From assembly GCF_021222645.1 (NCBI RefSeq), contig NZ_CP089520.1, positions 372,001 to 436,000 of the forward strand: a stretch of 64,000 nucleotides of DNA. Reading direction: 5' to 3'. Source of the DNA: Candidatus Nanosynbacter sp. HMT-352. GTDB taxonomy: Bacteria; Patescibacteriota; Saccharimonadia; Saccharimonadales; Saccharimonadaceae. The notes below the pieces were generated by a model, which saw only the letters and a program-made list of their open reading frames with translations, ran no database searches and was not told the DNA's origin. Below, piece by piece: positions 16,964-25,980 of the stretch. Position 1 is the first letter of the stretch, and the number at the start of each line of letters is the position of its first letter. The translations under genes were made by a program, and so were the position numbers.

Positions 16964-17382
16964 TATAATGCTCCCAAATCTTTTAATGCCTGTTCAAAAC
17001 TCGCCATAGCTCGACGAAAACTCTGCGCCGTTACCGTTACGTTGGTTTCGTGGGCAATTTGATTACGCAATTTATGCGCCGCCCAAAGCCCATTTTCATC
17101 GCTCCAATATCCCTTGCGAGATTTCATGCGTTCGCCCATCGTTTCGCCAGCCACGCCACAGTCGCGCATAGCTTTGTCTAGCAATTTGTCCGCCTTCATT
17201 ATCGCCATCTGCATACTTTCCGATTTTCTGGTTTCGACATTGCGCAAAATTTGCCGCCAAACCCTCTGGTACATTTCTTTGTCAATTTGACCGCGACCAC
17301 GAGAAGTCAATTGAATGAAAATCATCAGCAAGGCGCCGATAGTCAACGCCGCAACAACTATCGCAACCATCAATCCGTCCAT
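16963..17382 (-). CDS. HEPN-like membrane-anchored protein inside the gat operon (139 aa)
   Basis: One N-terminal membrane segment (about residues 5-25) and a cytoplasmic helical domain. Near residue 105 it has LRNQIAHE, the RNxxxH arrangement of HEPN and related helical ribonuclease or adaptor folds. No other motif is recognised. The ATG at 17382 overlaps the gatA stop (TGATG) and the stop overlaps the gatB ATG, so it is translated together with gatA and gatB. The position suggests a link to tRNA amidation or simply operon filling. The HEPN assignment rests on a short motif and could be wrong; DUF4145-type proteins share it. Confidence 0.6.
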   Translation of the reverse strand: MDGLMVAIVVAALTIGALLMIFIQLTSRGRGQIDKEMYQRVWRQILRNVETRKSESMQMAIMKADKLLDKAMRDCGVAGETMGERMKSRKGYWSDENGLWAAHKLRNQIAHETNVTVTAQSFRRAMASFEQALKDLGAL

Positions 17383-18752
17383 CAAATCTTCTCCACTTCC
17401 GAAACTAGCTTCAGCAGGTTCTTGTCCGACTTGTAATCGCCAATAAGCTGCACGCCAATTGGCAAACCTTCATCACTATTTCCAGCCGGCGCAGCAACTG
17501 CAGGAAGTCCAGCCAAACTTGCCGGCACGGTCATAATATCCGCCAAATACATTTTTATCGGATCGCTAGCATTCTCCCCAATCTTAAACGCAGGAGTCGG
17601 CGCGACCGGCATCAATAGCGCGTCATATTCGGTAAACAGCTTTTTGAACTCGTCAATCAACAACGTCCTGGCTTTTTGGGCCTGCATGTAGTAAGCATCA
17701 AAGAATCCACTTGACAATACAAAACTTCCTATCATGATTCGTCGCTTATTCTCGGTCATAAATCCTTCATTTCGACTGCGACCGTAAAGTTCCGCTAAAG
17801 TTTTTACTTCCGCCGCTCGATGTCCGTATCGCACGCCGTCATATCGCGCCAAATTTGAGGACAATTCCGCCGGCACAATTATGTAGTACATCGCCAGAGA
17901 ATGTTGCATCATACTCAAATCCACTTCTTCAATTTCGTAGCCAAGCTGCTTCAATTTCTCCGCATAATCAAGCGTTTTTTGGCGGACTTCCGCGTCCACG
18001 TCATCAGTCATACACTGTTTGACTAGACCTATCTTTTTCTTTGCAAATTCTGGCTGATTATTCCAGAAATCAGGCAAAGTCGTCATATCTTTATCATCGC
18101 GACCAGCCATAATTTCCATCACCAAGTCAGCATCTTTTGCGCTCGTAGCGAAACAACCGATCGTGTCCGTGCTTGATGCCATCGCCACTACGCCATAACG
18201 ACTAACCGCCCCATAAGTCGGCTTAATTCCAACTACTCCGTTAAAGCTGGCTGGCTGACGAATCGAACCACCAGTATCCGTGCCAAGCGCAAATGGAACC
18301 ACGTCAAGCGCCGTAACTACCGCTGATCCGCCAGATGATCCACCAGCAACTCGCGTTTCATCCGCAGCATTCTTAGTTGGGCCGAATGCCGAGTTTTCCG
18401 TCGAACCGCCGTGCGCAAAAGCATCCAAATTTGCCTTGCCAATGCAAATCGCGCCTTCCGCTTCCAATTTCTCAACAGCCGTCGCCTGTAATGGTGTATT
18501 AAAGTTTTCTAACATTTTTGAAGCGGCAGTCGTTGGCGCACCAAACGCCAAAAAATTGTCCTTCACAACAAATGGCACGCCCGCCAATCGCCCAGAAATC
18601 TCGCCAGCATCAACCTTGGCTGCACGCTCCAGCGCACGCTCTTCCGTCAAGCTAAGCAGTGCATTATACTCCTCAATTTCACGCGCTCGTCGCAATGCTT
18701 CTTTTACGTTCTCGACCGCGCTCTTGCCGATAAAATCACTAATCTTACTCAT
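17382..18752 (-). CDS. gatA: Aspartyl/glutamyl-tRNA amidotransferase subunit A
   Basis: Amidase-signature subunit that releases ammonia from glutamine for GatB. The catalytic Lys is in GVPFVVKDNF (about residue 62), and the Gly/Ser-rich signature is GGSSGGSAVVTA followed by LGTDTGGSIRQPAS, giving the Ser-cisSer-Lys triad. At 456 residues it is slightly shorter than typical. Its ATG overlaps the gatC stop by one base (TAATG) and its TGA overlaps the next ATG. Confidence 0.97.
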   Translation of the reverse strand: MSKISDFIGKSAVENVKEALRRAREIEEYNALLSLTEERALERAAKVDAGEISGRLAGVPFVVKDNFLAFGAPTTAASKMLENFNTPLQATAVEKLEAEGAICIGKANLDAFAHGGSTENSAFGPTKNAADETRVAGGSSGGSAVVTALDVVPFALGTDTGGSIRQPASFNGVVGIKPTYGAVSRYGVVAMASSTDTIGCFATSAKDADLVMEIMAGRDDKDMTTLPDFWNNQPEFAKKKIGLVKQCMTDDVDAEVRQKTLDYAEKLKQLGYEIEEVDLSMMQHSLAMYYIIVPAELSSNLARYDGVRYGHRAAEVKTLAELYGRSRNEGFMTENKRRIMIGSFVLSSGFFDAYYMQAQKARTLLIDEFKKLFTEYDALLMPVAPTPAFKIGENASDPIKMYLADIMTVPASLAGLPAVAAPAGNSDEGLPIGVQLIGDYKSDKNLLKLVSEVEKI

Positions 18753-19039
18753 TACAATACCTGCGGAACTTTCACTTGATTATTCTGTTTTTCTGGCGCC
18801 AAATCGAGCAACTTCTCAACAGGAATCCCCGCTTGAACTTCATCTTCGCGCCAGACATTGCTCAGTCCCGTAACTTGATAAGTCGGCTCAATGCCCGACA
18901 CGTCAAGCTCGCCTAACTGCTCAATATAACCAATTATATTTTCCAAATCTTGGCGCAGTCCGTCAGTTTCGTCATCAGTCAATGCCAGACTACTCAAACT
19001 CGCCAAGTGCTGAATGTCGCTGGTAGAAATAGTTATCAT
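18752..19039 (-). CDS. gatC: Aspartyl/glutamyl-tRNA amidotransferase subunit C
   Basis: A 95-residue clamp protein that wraps GatA and GatB. The N-terminal helical pattern IQHLASLSSLALTDDE and the sequence IIGYIEQLGELDVSGIEPTYQV with the C-terminal R-E-D loop are typical. It is the first gene of the gat operon: TATAAT ends 6 nt before the ATG at 19039, so the operon mRNA is predicted to be leaderless. Confidence 0.95.
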   Translation of the reverse strand: MITISTSDIQHLASLSSLALTDDETDGLRQDLENIIGYIEQLGELDVSGIEPTYQVTGLSNVWREDEVQAGIPVEKLLDLAPEKQNNQVKVPQVL

Positions 19040-19056
19040 ATCAATATTATACCACT

Positions 19057-19088
19057 AAAAAAAGTCGCTCATCAAAGTGAGCGACTTT
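19057..19088 (-). terminator. Intrinsic terminator of the 19107 gene
   Basis: AAAGTCGCTCA (19061-19071) and TGAGCGACTTT (19078-19088) form a perfect 11-bp stem with a 6-nt loop; read on the minus strand it ends in a run of seven U. It lies just before the gatC promoter. Confidence 0.9.
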
Positions 19089-19106
19089 ATTCTTCTCTAG
19101 GTTTTA

Positions 19107-19892
19107 TTACATTGAGTAATCTTTATATCGGCTAGTGTAGTCTAATTGAGAAGGCTTTACTGCACTACCCGTGTTGTGTGCCTTAACGGCAATTGTAATA
19201 GCGCCAGTCAACAATACGACAGAAGAAGCCACAATCAGCATCAAAGACAAAGCCTTTGACATGTTACGTCCTTTGACAATTTGGCAAATAAAGTAAGCAC
19301 CAGTAGCAACAATTGCAAGCGCTAACGCGTACGGCAAGAACTCACCCAAGTACAGACTCTTGTAGAATTCACCACCGCCACTAACGCCGATAAATAGCAA
19401 CGAGTTGATCAAAATGCTCACCAATCGAGCAGCTAAGTCGACAGCTGGGATAATCAAAACAGCCAAACCACCATAAGTTACCAACTTGTAAGCTGTTCGC
19501 TTTGTGTAGCCTTCACGCTCTGGGACAGCCTTTGATACGCGTGAGAATAAAACTAGCGACAATACGGCCAAAAGCACGGCAAATACTGACGCCGCAACAA
19601 TTCCCGTTCCTTGAGTCACCATTGATGGGGCGAAAAATCCGCCAACACTTCTTAATAATATTGAAGTTGAATTTGTCCACAAACCAAACACCTTAGTTAT
19701 GATGTCAATCAGCAATAATATTGAAATAACTGCTGAACCCATTGCTAAAGCGTATTCCAAAGTTAGCATCTTTGCTTTGCCCTTGTTCGGATCTTCATAT
19801 GCGTATTGTGGATATGCCTGGTAGGCATTTGGTTGCATCGGCATTTCTGGTTGCGCGATGTTTGCTGGCTGTGGTTGTTCTTTTGTTGCCAT
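19107..19892 (-). CDS. Multi-pass membrane protein of unknown function (261 aa)
   Basis: The first about 45 residues are rich in Pro, Gln, Met and Tyr (disordered, cytoplasmic). Four or five hydrophobic helices follow (near 50-75, 90-125, 145-180, 200-225 and 230-250), with a polar C-terminal tail. No family is recognised with confidence; the layout resembles DUF5671-like Patescibacteria membrane proteins. The ATG at 19892 is chosen because AGGAGG lies 5 nt upstream. It follows uvrB on the same strand by 31 bp and has its own terminator, so it may be read from the uvrB promoter. Confidence 0.75.
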   Translation of the reverse strand: MATKEQPQPANIAQPEMPMQPNAYQAYPQYAYEDPNKGKAKMLTLEYALAMGSAVISILLLIDIITKVFGLWTNSTSILLRSVGGFFAPSMVTQGTGIVAASVFAVLLAVLSLVLFSRVSKAVPEREGYTKRTAYKLVTYGGLAVLIIPAVDLAARLVSILINSLLFIGVSGGGEFYKSLYLGEFLPYALALAIVATGAYFICQIVKGRNMSKALSLMLIVASSVVLLTGAITIAVKAHNTGSAVKPSQLDYTSRYKDYSM

Positions 19893-19923
19893 AATTCCTC
19901 CTAATCTAATAATATTTTTTATT

Positions 19924-21894
19924 CTACATTGTATGACGGATTTCTGCAATTAAATCACGCAGTTCTGCCGCTTTTTCAAATTCCAAATTGGCACTATGCA
20001 ACTCCATTTGCGCTGTCAAATCTTTAATCAAAGCCGGATATTCATCTTTTGGAATTTTCTTCAAGTTGAGCTTTGGCTTTTTATCAGATTCTTTTTGCGG
20101 AATAATCGAACGCAAACCGTCGTCAATTTTCTTCTGAATAGTTTGCGGCGTAATATTATGCTCTTCGTTATATTTCTGCTGGATCGCTCGACGTCGATTC
20201 GTTTCGTCAATTGCTCGACGCATACTATCCGTAACATTGTCTCCATACATAATAACTCGCCCATCAACGTGCCGCGCCGCCCGCCCAATCGTCTGAATCA
20301 GTGCCTGCTCACTACGCAAAAAACCTTCTTTATCAGCGTCCATAATTGCTACCAAACTGACCTCCGGAAGGTCCAGACCTTCACGCAATAGATTAATTCC
20401 AACCAGCACATCATACGTTCCAAGTCGCAAATCTTTCAGAATATCACCACGTTCCAGCGTATCAATTTCGCTATGCAAATACGCTGTCTTCACGCCGTTT
20501 TCCGTCAAATAAGCGCTCAAGTCCTCCGCCATTCGCTTGGTTAATGTCGTCACCAACACGCGATGACCTTTTGCAATCGTCTGGCGAATTTCCTCCATCA
20601 AATCATCAACCTGTCCGTCGGTCGGTCGAACTTCAATCGGCGGATCAAGCAACCCAGTCGGTCGAATAAGCTGCTCAGCTGGCTTTGGCGAGTGAGAAAG
20701 TTCATAATCTCCTGGCGTAGCAGAAACATAAATTGCCTGATGAATATGCTGATTGAACTCATCAAATCGAAGTGGGCGATTGTCCAGCGCGCTCGGAAGA
20801 CGAAAACCATGCTCAACCAAAACTTCCTTACGAGCTCGATCACCGTTATACATTCCTCGAACTTGCGGCAATGTCATATGCGATTCGTCAACCAAAAGTA
20901 GCCAATCGTCCGGAAAATAATCAATCAAAGTCGCAGGCTGTTCACCCGGCTCTCGGTCGGTCAAATAGCGCGAATAGTTCTCGATTCCCTTCACAAAACC
21001 AGTTTCCTTCAACATCTCCAAGTCATATTTGGTACGCTGACTTAGCCTTTGCGCTTCTAAAAACTTGTCATTGTCCTCAAACCATTTCAGCCGTTGATTA
21101 AACTCATTCTCAATTCCAACAATCGCTTTTTCAATTCGCTCACGCGGCGTCGAATAGTGGCTGGATGGGAAAATTGTCAATTGATCTGGACGATCCAAAA
21201 TCTCGCCAGTCAAAGGGTCGATCTTCGTCAGCCGCTCAATTTCATCACCAAAGAATTCCACGCGAACCGCAATATCTTGACCCGCCGGAAAAATATCCAC
21301 AACATCGCCGCGCACCCGAAAAGTTCCTCGCGCAAAATCGATGTCGTTGCGCTTATACTGAATGTCGGTCAATAAGCGGATAAACTTGTCCTGAACTCGG
21401 CGCTCGCCAACGGTTAATTTAATAGCCATATCGGCGTAAGTTTCTGGCGAACCAATGCCGTAAATACAGCTCACACTCGCCACAATAATTACATCGCGGC
21501 GCGTAAGCAGCGCGGAAGTTGCCGCGTGCCTAAGCCGATCAATCTCGTCGTTGATTTTCGAATCTTTCTCTATATAAGTGTCGCTTGAAGCGATGTACGC
21601 TTCTGGCTGGTAGTAGTCAAAATAGCTAACAAAATAATGGACTTCATTGTCCGGAAAAAATTCCTTAAACTCAGAAAAAAGTTGTGCCGCCAAAGTCTTA
21701 TTGTGAGCCAAAACCAGCGTCGGCACATTGCGCTTGGCAATAATATTCGCCATCGTAAACGTCTTGCCTGAACCAGTTACGCCCAGCAAAGTTTGCTCGC
21801 GCTGACCTTTTTCCAAACCATCGACTAATTGAGCAATTGCTCGCGGCTGATCACCCGTGGGCTGATATGAAGAAGAGAGGCGAAATTTATTCAC
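19924..21894 (-). CDS. uvrB: UvrABC excinuclease subunit B
   Basis: Helicase-like damage-verification subunit of nucleotide excision repair. Walker [11 protein letters not shown] (near residue 40), the beta-hairpin region [21 protein letters not shown], motif [17 protein letters not shown] and QTIGRAARH, and a C-terminal UVR motif ([20 protein letters not shown]) that contacts UvrC. The length (656) is normal. The start is a GTG; TAAAAT ends 6 nt before it, so this is a predicted leaderless mRNA starting with GTG. Confidence 0.97.
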   Translation of the reverse strand: MNKFRLSSSYQPTGDQPRAIAQLVDGLEKGQREQTLLGVTGSGKTFTMANIIAKRNVPTLVLAHNKTLAAQLFSEFKEFFPDNEVHYFVSYFDYYQPEAYIASSDTYIEKDSKINDEIDRLRHAATSALLTRRDVIIVASVSCIYGIGSPETYADMAIKLTVGERRVQDKFIRLLTDIQYKRNDIDFARGTFRVRGDVVDIFPAGQDIAVRVEFFGDEIERLTKIDPLTGEILDRPDQLTIFPSSHYSTPRERIEKAIVGIENEFNQRLKWFEDNDKFLEAQRLSQRTKYDLEMLKETGFVKGIENYSRYLTDREPGEQPATLIDYFPDDWLLLVDESHMTLPQVRGMYNGDRARKEVLVEHGFRLPSALDNRPLRFDEFNQHIHQAIYVSATPGDYELSHSPKPAEQLIRPTGLLDPPIEVRPTDGQVDDLMEEIRQTIAKGHRVLVTTLTKRMAEDLSAYLTENGVKTAYLHSEIDTLERGDILKDLRLGTYDVLVGINLLREGLDLPEVSLVAIMDADKEGFLRSEQALIQTIGRAARHVDGRVIMYGDNVTDSMRRAIDETNRRRAIQQKYNEEHNITPQTIQKKIDDGLRSIIPQKESDKKPKLNLKKIPKDEYPALIKDLTAQMELHSANLEFEKAAELRDLIAEIRHTM

Positions 21895-21921
21895 CTCTCT
21901 ATTTTACTATATTTATGAAAA

Positions 21922-22407
21922 CTAGTCTTGATTATAAGTTTGAGACGAGCCAGAAACTTCACATTTGCCGTCAACCAAGCGACTCGGAACCAATGCCAAC
22001 TTCAAGTCTGAGCACGGCATGTCACCTTGCTGCATGCTCGCAACAATTGCAATTTCACTAGTGCCGTTCTTTGGTCCGATAATAGTATAAGCGTTCGTCA
22101 AGCCATATACTGCCGCATATTTTCCGTATGCACGATCGATGATTGGCTCATACACAGAACCTTCACGTTCTGGGATTGACTGACCGACCTTAGACTTCAA
22201 GAGCTTCTTCAAAGAACTGTCAATATCCAATTTATCAACATCACTTACTGAAGTTAAGCGAACGCCCGTGCCGTCGCCTTTGGTTTGGAAATCTTTATCT
22301 TTGTACATAGCGCCAGCAATTATCCAAGTAGCCATAACGACAATGATTATACTCATAACAATCACCGCCACGATCAGCCACTTATTAGCCGTTGATTTAT
22401 TTTCCAT
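21922..22407 (-). CDS. Membrane-anchored extracytoplasmic protein of unknown function (161 aa)
   Basis: A short basic N-terminus and one membrane segment (WLIVAVIVMSIIIVVMATWII, 9-30) anchor a polar outside domain of about 130 residues. Two cysteines near the C-terminus (MPCSDLK, GKCEVSG) could form a disulfide outside the cell. No family recognised. GGAGG lies 5 nt upstream of the ATG. The gene lies upstream of uvrB on the same strand. Confidence 0.7.
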   Translation of the reverse strand: MENKSTANKWLIVAVIVMSIIIVVMATWIIAGAMYKDKDFQTKGDGTGVRLTSVSDVDKLDIDSSLKKLLKSKVGQSIPEREGSVYEPIIDRAYGKYAAVYGLTNAYTIIGPKNGTSEIAIVASMQQGDMPCSDLKLALVPSRLVDGKCEVSGSSQTYNQD

Positions 22408-22530
22408 AAAACCTCCATTTAGATTGTGCTTTGATTTTATATAACCAATTATCTGCCATCAACGTATTGTAACCATAGGCATTTTATGATATAGTAATAA
22501 AGTTAAAATCATAAAATAAAAAGGACAATA

Positions 22531-23199
22531 ATGACACCGAAAAATGTTTGTATTCCGCGCGAATTACAGCTTCAGGCTGCTATGTTCAGATTAGGAAAAG
22601 TCGATGATGAAATTCATGCTGGCTATGAAATTCTCCAAAAATATCATAAAACCGTGACTTTTTTTGGATCAGCCAGGATAACTGAAGATAACGAATATTA
22701 CCAAAAAGCCAAAGACTTAGCATTTCAATTAGCTAAAGAAGGCTACACAATCATCACTGGCGGCGGTGGCGGAATTATGGAAGCAGCAAACCGCGGCGCT
22801 ATGGAAGCTGGCGGAAAATCAGTCGGATTCAACATTCGCTTGCCACACGAACAATCTCTAAACAGCTATACGACAGACTCATTCGCCTTCACCCACTTCG
22901 CACCACGAAAAATAGTTATGACACTTCTGGCTGATGCGTATGTTTGTTTCCCTGGCGGATTCGGCACAATGGACGAAATTTGCGAGATTATCACATTGAC
23001 ACAAACTAAGAAGATGGCGCCAGTACCAATTATCCTGTTTGATAAAAAATTCTGGGGTAAATGGGATGATTTTGTTCGCGACAACATGCTACCAAACAAG
23101 CTAATATCTGACGGCGATGAAAAAACCTACACAATCACCGAAGATATTACGGAAGTAGTTGGGCTAATTAAGAATCAGCGAACTTGTTGCGACCGATAA
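22531..23199 (+). CDS. LOG family (TIGR00730-type) Rossmann protein
   Basis: Proteins of this family include cytokinin-activating nucleoside-5'-monophosphate phosphoribohydrolases and nucleotide 5'-monophosphate nucleosidases. The signature GGGGGIMEAANRGA (about residue 73) and PGGFGTMDE (about 138) are both present, giving the nucleotide-binding site and catalytic Arg/Glu. Length 222. AAGGACA precedes the ATG by about 6 nt, and a TATAGT-like -10 lies about 35 nt further up. The stop codon abuts the convergent unknown gene. The physiological substrate is not known. Confidence 0.9.
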   Translation: MTPKNVCIPRELQLQAAMFRLGKVDDEIHAGYEILQKYHKTVTFFGSARITEDNEYYQKAKDLAFQLAKEGYTIITGGGGGIMEAANRGAMEAGGKSVGFNIRLPHEQSLNSYTTDSFAFTHFAPRKIVMTLLADAYVCFPGGFGTMDEICEIITLTQTKKMAPVPIILFDKKFWGKWDDFVRDNMLPNKLISDGDEKTYTITEDITEVVGLIKNQRTCCDR

Positions 23200-23679
23200 T
23201 TATTTCTTAGGTTTCGGCTCAATCCAACAAATTCCACCCTGACAAACCACTCGCTCTACAGCTGGATTATATGTGCGCGGGTGGTTTTTATATCGGCGCG
23301 TAATCTCAAATCCCAGACCTCGCTTGCCATACGTTGTTTGCTGCTTTCCAAGAGGCAACTGGCAATGATAATTATTTATAATGTCAATTGGATTAAACGA
23401 AATCACCTGACCATCAACATCCAAAAGCACCCATTCTGAAGCTTTGAACGGCGCCCACTCATTTACCTTTGGTGCGATAACCATCAAAGATTGATAAATC
23501 TCCTCTGCCGTGGCATTTGACGGATCGAGGCCTAAAGAGCGAATAATCGAATGTGCTCTAGCCAATATCTCCGCAATCAATCGCACATCGCTATCGTCCC
23601 TAGTCATCTGCCTGAGCTCGGTTAATGCTCGACGCTTTTTCACGTCACCGCCCAACAATTTTCCCAAATTTTGCGCCAT
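23200..23679 (-). CDS. Unknown protein (159 aa)
   Basis: Not recognised. Mostly soluble; the N-terminal 70 residues are basic and helical, the C-terminal half is rich in aromatic and basic residues (TRRYKNHPRTYNP) with a CxxxxC pair (VVCQGGICWIEPKPKK). It starts at the stop of the PfkB kinase gene and ends one base from the convergent LOG gene, so it is the last gene of the fba-pfkB-orf unit and may be functionally tied to it. Confidence 0.65.
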   Translation of the reverse strand: MAQNLGKLLGGDVKKRRALTELRQMTRDDSDVRLIAEILARAHSIIRSLGLDPSNATAEEIYQSLMVIAPKVNEWAPFKASEWVLLDVDGQVISFNPIDIINNYHCQLPLGKQQTTYGKRGLGFEITRRYKNHPRTYNPAVERVVCQGGICWIEPKPKK

Positions 23680-24641
23680 TATAATTCCCTTTCTTGAATT
23701 GGCATAGCATGAAGCACTGTGCCAGCATATAAAATTCCAGCCTTTGCTCCAATTTTCATAACCACCGAACTAGCATTCGCACTGCCCATAATCACAGAGT
23801 TTTTCAAATTGCCGCTTCGCGCCCATTCACTCAAAAATCCCGACGCAAACGCATCTCCAGCGCCAGTTCTGTCAATTGACGGCCTGTCGTCGTACATCAG
23901 CGCTCGTACGATCGTTTTTCCGTCGCTTGCAATTGAGCCATTTACTCCATCCGTCACCAAAACGACCGGAACTAATCTCAAACCTCTTCTAACCAAGGTT
24001 TCCAAATCCTCACCAGACACCAATTGCTGCATTTCTTCTTTGTTCAGAGTTAAAACGTCAACATCAGACAAAAGTCCCAGCAATTTATCTTTTTGCGCCA
24101 GCTCTTTCTTTCCAGGATTAAAACAGATCTTCATATCGCGACGCTTGGCTTGTTGGAATAATTTGTGAAGCATCGGCATATTTCCCGCCAAAGTTGAAAC
24201 GTATAGCCAATCCGCGTCCTCTTCAGATAAATCAAAATCCGCCTCATGATAATGCGTTGAAGCACCACGGTATGTTAAAATTGTCCGCTCGCCATTTGAA
24301 GCCAATAATAACACCGAATATCCCGTACTGTATTTTGGCGAATATCGCACCAAATGCGTGTCGATATTTTCCTTATCCAAATCTGCAATTACCGCTTGCC
24401 CCGCCGGGTCGTGACCAATTGCTCCCATAAAGCTAGCGTAATGTCCTTGCCTGGAAAACGTTACCGCGGCGTTTGTAGCTCCACCACCAGTCGAGAAATG
24501 AATCTGGTTTACGTCGGCTTTCGCCCCCAAATCTAGTCGCGCAAAACAGTGTTCTGGACTTTCACAAACTGGCGTCAGTGCATCCGATTGACTTAAAAAT
24601 ACGTCTTGAATCGCCGCACCAACGGTGATAATTTTTGCCAT
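23679..24641 (-). CDS. PfkB-family carbohydrate kinase (320 aa)
   Basis: A ribokinase-like enzyme that phosphorylates a sugar or sugar phosphate with ATP. The N-terminal region has GGGATNAAVTFSRQG (PfkB motif 1 type) and the C-terminal motif 2 reads RTGAGDAFASGF with the catalytic Asp. Two Cys-containing loops occur near the start. The ATG at 24641 overlaps the aldolase stop (TGATG). Next to a class II aldolase, a fructose-6-phosphate or tagatose-6-phosphate kinase role would make sense, but the substrate is an inference. Confidence 0.9.
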   Translation of the reverse strand: MAKIITVGAAIQDVFLSQSDALTPVCESPEHCFARLDLGAKADVNQIHFSTGGGATNAAVTFSRQGHYASFMGAIGHDPAGQAVIADLDKENIDTHLVRYSPKYSTGYSVLLLASNGERTILTYRGASTHYHEADFDLSEEDADWLYVSTLAGNMPMLHKLFQQAKRRDMKICFNPGKKELAQKDKLLGLLSDVDVLTLNKEEMQQLVSGEDLETLVRRGLRLVPVVLVTDGVNGSIASDGKTIVRALMYDDRPSIDRTGAGDAFASGFLSEWARSGNLKNSVIMGSANASSVVMKIGAKAGILYAGTVLHAMPIQEREL

Positions 24642-25552
24642 CAAACCACCGCCTTTCGCACGGAATTAAATGCCTTAATCTTTGATTCCACTACTTCCTG
24701 TACAGCGGCATAAACTGGCGGCATTAATTTAACAATAGCGTACTCATTTGGATTTTCTCGTAAGGTTTTCTCCAAAGTCGTTCGGAAAGCATAGCGCATA
24801 TCAGAATTAATATTAATCTTAGAAACGCCAATTTTCGCAGCGTCCTCAAAATAATGTAGCGGCGTGCCAGACCCACCGTGCAACGAAATCTGGCAATAAA
24901 TCGCCTCACGAATGTCAGCCAATAAATCCAAATCCAACACTTTCGGAACTGGATATTTGCCATGCAAATTGCCAATCGCCGCCGCAAAAGTGTCAATTCC
25001 AGTCGCCTCGACAAACGCACGCGCACCCTCTGGTGTAGAGAAAGTCTTTTTTATCTCCTCGTAATTTATATCTTCCGTATGAACATTTGAACTTCCGCCA
25101 AAATAATGCGGCTCAGATTCCACTAGTGCGCCAGTAAACTTGGCATATTCAACAACTTCACGAGTCTTCGCAATAATCTCCTCATCCGAAGCATCGTGAT
25201 TCGCCTGAGAAATGTCAATATGTATAAACTCGTATCCAGCATCAATCGCTCGCTTACAGCCTTCAACTGTCGGACCGTGGTCCAAATTCAAGTACATTTC
25301 AATTCCGTACTCAGCTTTATAATTGTCCACCAAATCACGAACGTTCTCTAGACCCATAGCCTTCACTTCGGCGTCAGAAACCTCAACCAACACTGGCGAT
25401 TGGAGCTTTTGTGCCGCCCGCGCCACCGCAATTAGCGTCTCTTGATTGTCAATATTAAATGCCCCAACCGCAAAACGCTGCGCCCGTGTTCGCTGCATTA
25501 AATGACGCGCCCGCGTCGTGTTTTTCCGAATCTCTGAAATCGATAATCCCAT
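24641..25552 (-). CDS. fba: Class II fructose-bisphosphate aldolase family protein
   Basis: Zinc-dependent aldolase splitting fructose-1,6-bisphosphate (or tagatose bisphosphate) into triose phosphates. Seen: AVGAFNIDNQETL, PVLVEVSDAE, the substrate/metal region NLDHGPTVEGCKRAI, SEPHYFGG, and LHGGSGTP, with INSDMRYAF near the end. The ATG at 25552 is chosen because GGGGGC lies just upstream; TATAAT occurs about 25 nt upstream. It forms a translationally coupled pair with the PfkB kinase. Cassette C is divergent from it. Confidence 0.92.
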   Translation of the reverse strand: MGLSISEIRKNTTRARHLMQRTRAQRFAVGAFNIDNQETLIAVARAAQKLQSPVLVEVSDAEVKAMGLENVRDLVDNYKAEYGIEMYLNLDHGPTVEGCKRAIDAGYEFIHIDISQANHDASDEEIIAKTREVVEYAKFTGALVESEPHYFGGSSNVHTEDINYEEIKKTFSTPEGARAFVEATGIDTFAAAIGNLHGKYPVPKVLDLDLLADIREAIYCQISLHGGSGTPLHYFEDAAKIGVSKININSDMRYAFRTTLEKTLRENPNEYAIVKLMPPVYAAVQEVVESKIKAFNSVRKAVV

Positions 25553-25611
25553 ACTGCCCCCTAAAATACTTATGGTAATTATATCAATTACTGCCCGATA
25601 TGCCAAGAGAA

Positions 25612-25678
25612 TTGACATCATGTTGTTTTGGTGGTAATATAAAATGGCTTTTGCTCAAAGTTCGTCGAGGGGCAAAAG
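25612..25678 (+). promoter_or_regulatory. Cassette C promoter and 5'-terminal RNA hairpin
   Basis: TTGACA (25612-25617), 17-nt spacer, TAATAT (25635-25640), predicted +1 at G25647 in GGCTTTTGCTC. CTTTTGC (25648-25654) pairs perfectly with GCAAAAG (25672-25678), so the hairpin starts 1-2 nt from the RNA 5' end. Confidence 0.7.
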
Positions 25679-25714
25679 AGCCCTTTAGCTTTGAGCTCAA
25701 AAAAGGAGAGCTAA
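25653..25714 (+). promoter_or_regulatory. Cassette C leader with competing helices around the Shine-Dalgarno site
   Basis: GCTCAAAG (25653-25660) is exactly complementary to CTTTGAGC (25689-25696), which competes with the 5'-terminal hairpin. TTAGCT (25685-25690) is complementary to AGCTAA (25709-25714), placing the AAGGAG site (25703-25708) in the loop next to the stem. The leader could therefore switch between at least two folds. Confidence 0.5.
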
Positions 25715-25715
25715 G

Positions 25716-25913
25716 GTGAACCCTGTAGTCAAGATAACAGCCTTCGCAGGCAAATTATTCTTGTTTGCCATCGTCCTACTATGCATAGCATGGTTGGCAA
25801 CACTCGACTACTTTCGCGTAGCCTACGGGCTGCCGGAGGCACTAACGTTTATGTTAGTGAGCCTCGCGTTCTTTGCGCTCATCTGCAGTATGGTATATCA
25901 TGACCGCGAATGA
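25716..25913 (+). CDS. Cassette C small membrane protein (65 aa)
   Basis: Not recognised. Two hydrophobic helices (about residues 10-28 and 40-58) separated by a short polar loop (DYFRVAYGLPEA), with a charged C-terminus (YHDRE), so a small two-pass membrane protein. The start is a GTG 8 nt after AAGGAG. Codon use is G+C-richer than in neighbouring genes. It is divergent from fba and convergent with the transketolase gene, and is followed by a strong terminator. Confidence 0.65.
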   Translation: MNPVVKITAFAGKLFLFAIVLLCIAWLATLDYFRVAYGLPEALTFMLVSLAFFALICSMVYHDRE

Positions 25914-25919
25914 CGCACC

Positions 25920-25980
25920 CCCGTCAGGACTACCGCTTTGAGGTCTATTAGATCTTGGCAGTAGCTCCTGGCGGGTTTTT
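25920..25980 (+). terminator. Cassette C nested terminator
   Basis: CCCGTCAGGA (25920-25929) pairs with TCCTGGCGGG (25966-25975) with one G-U pair, continued by CTAC/GTAG, with a further small hairpin inside, followed by TTTTT. The shape (long outer stem, nested inner stems) is shared with cassettes B and D. Confidence 0.85.
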
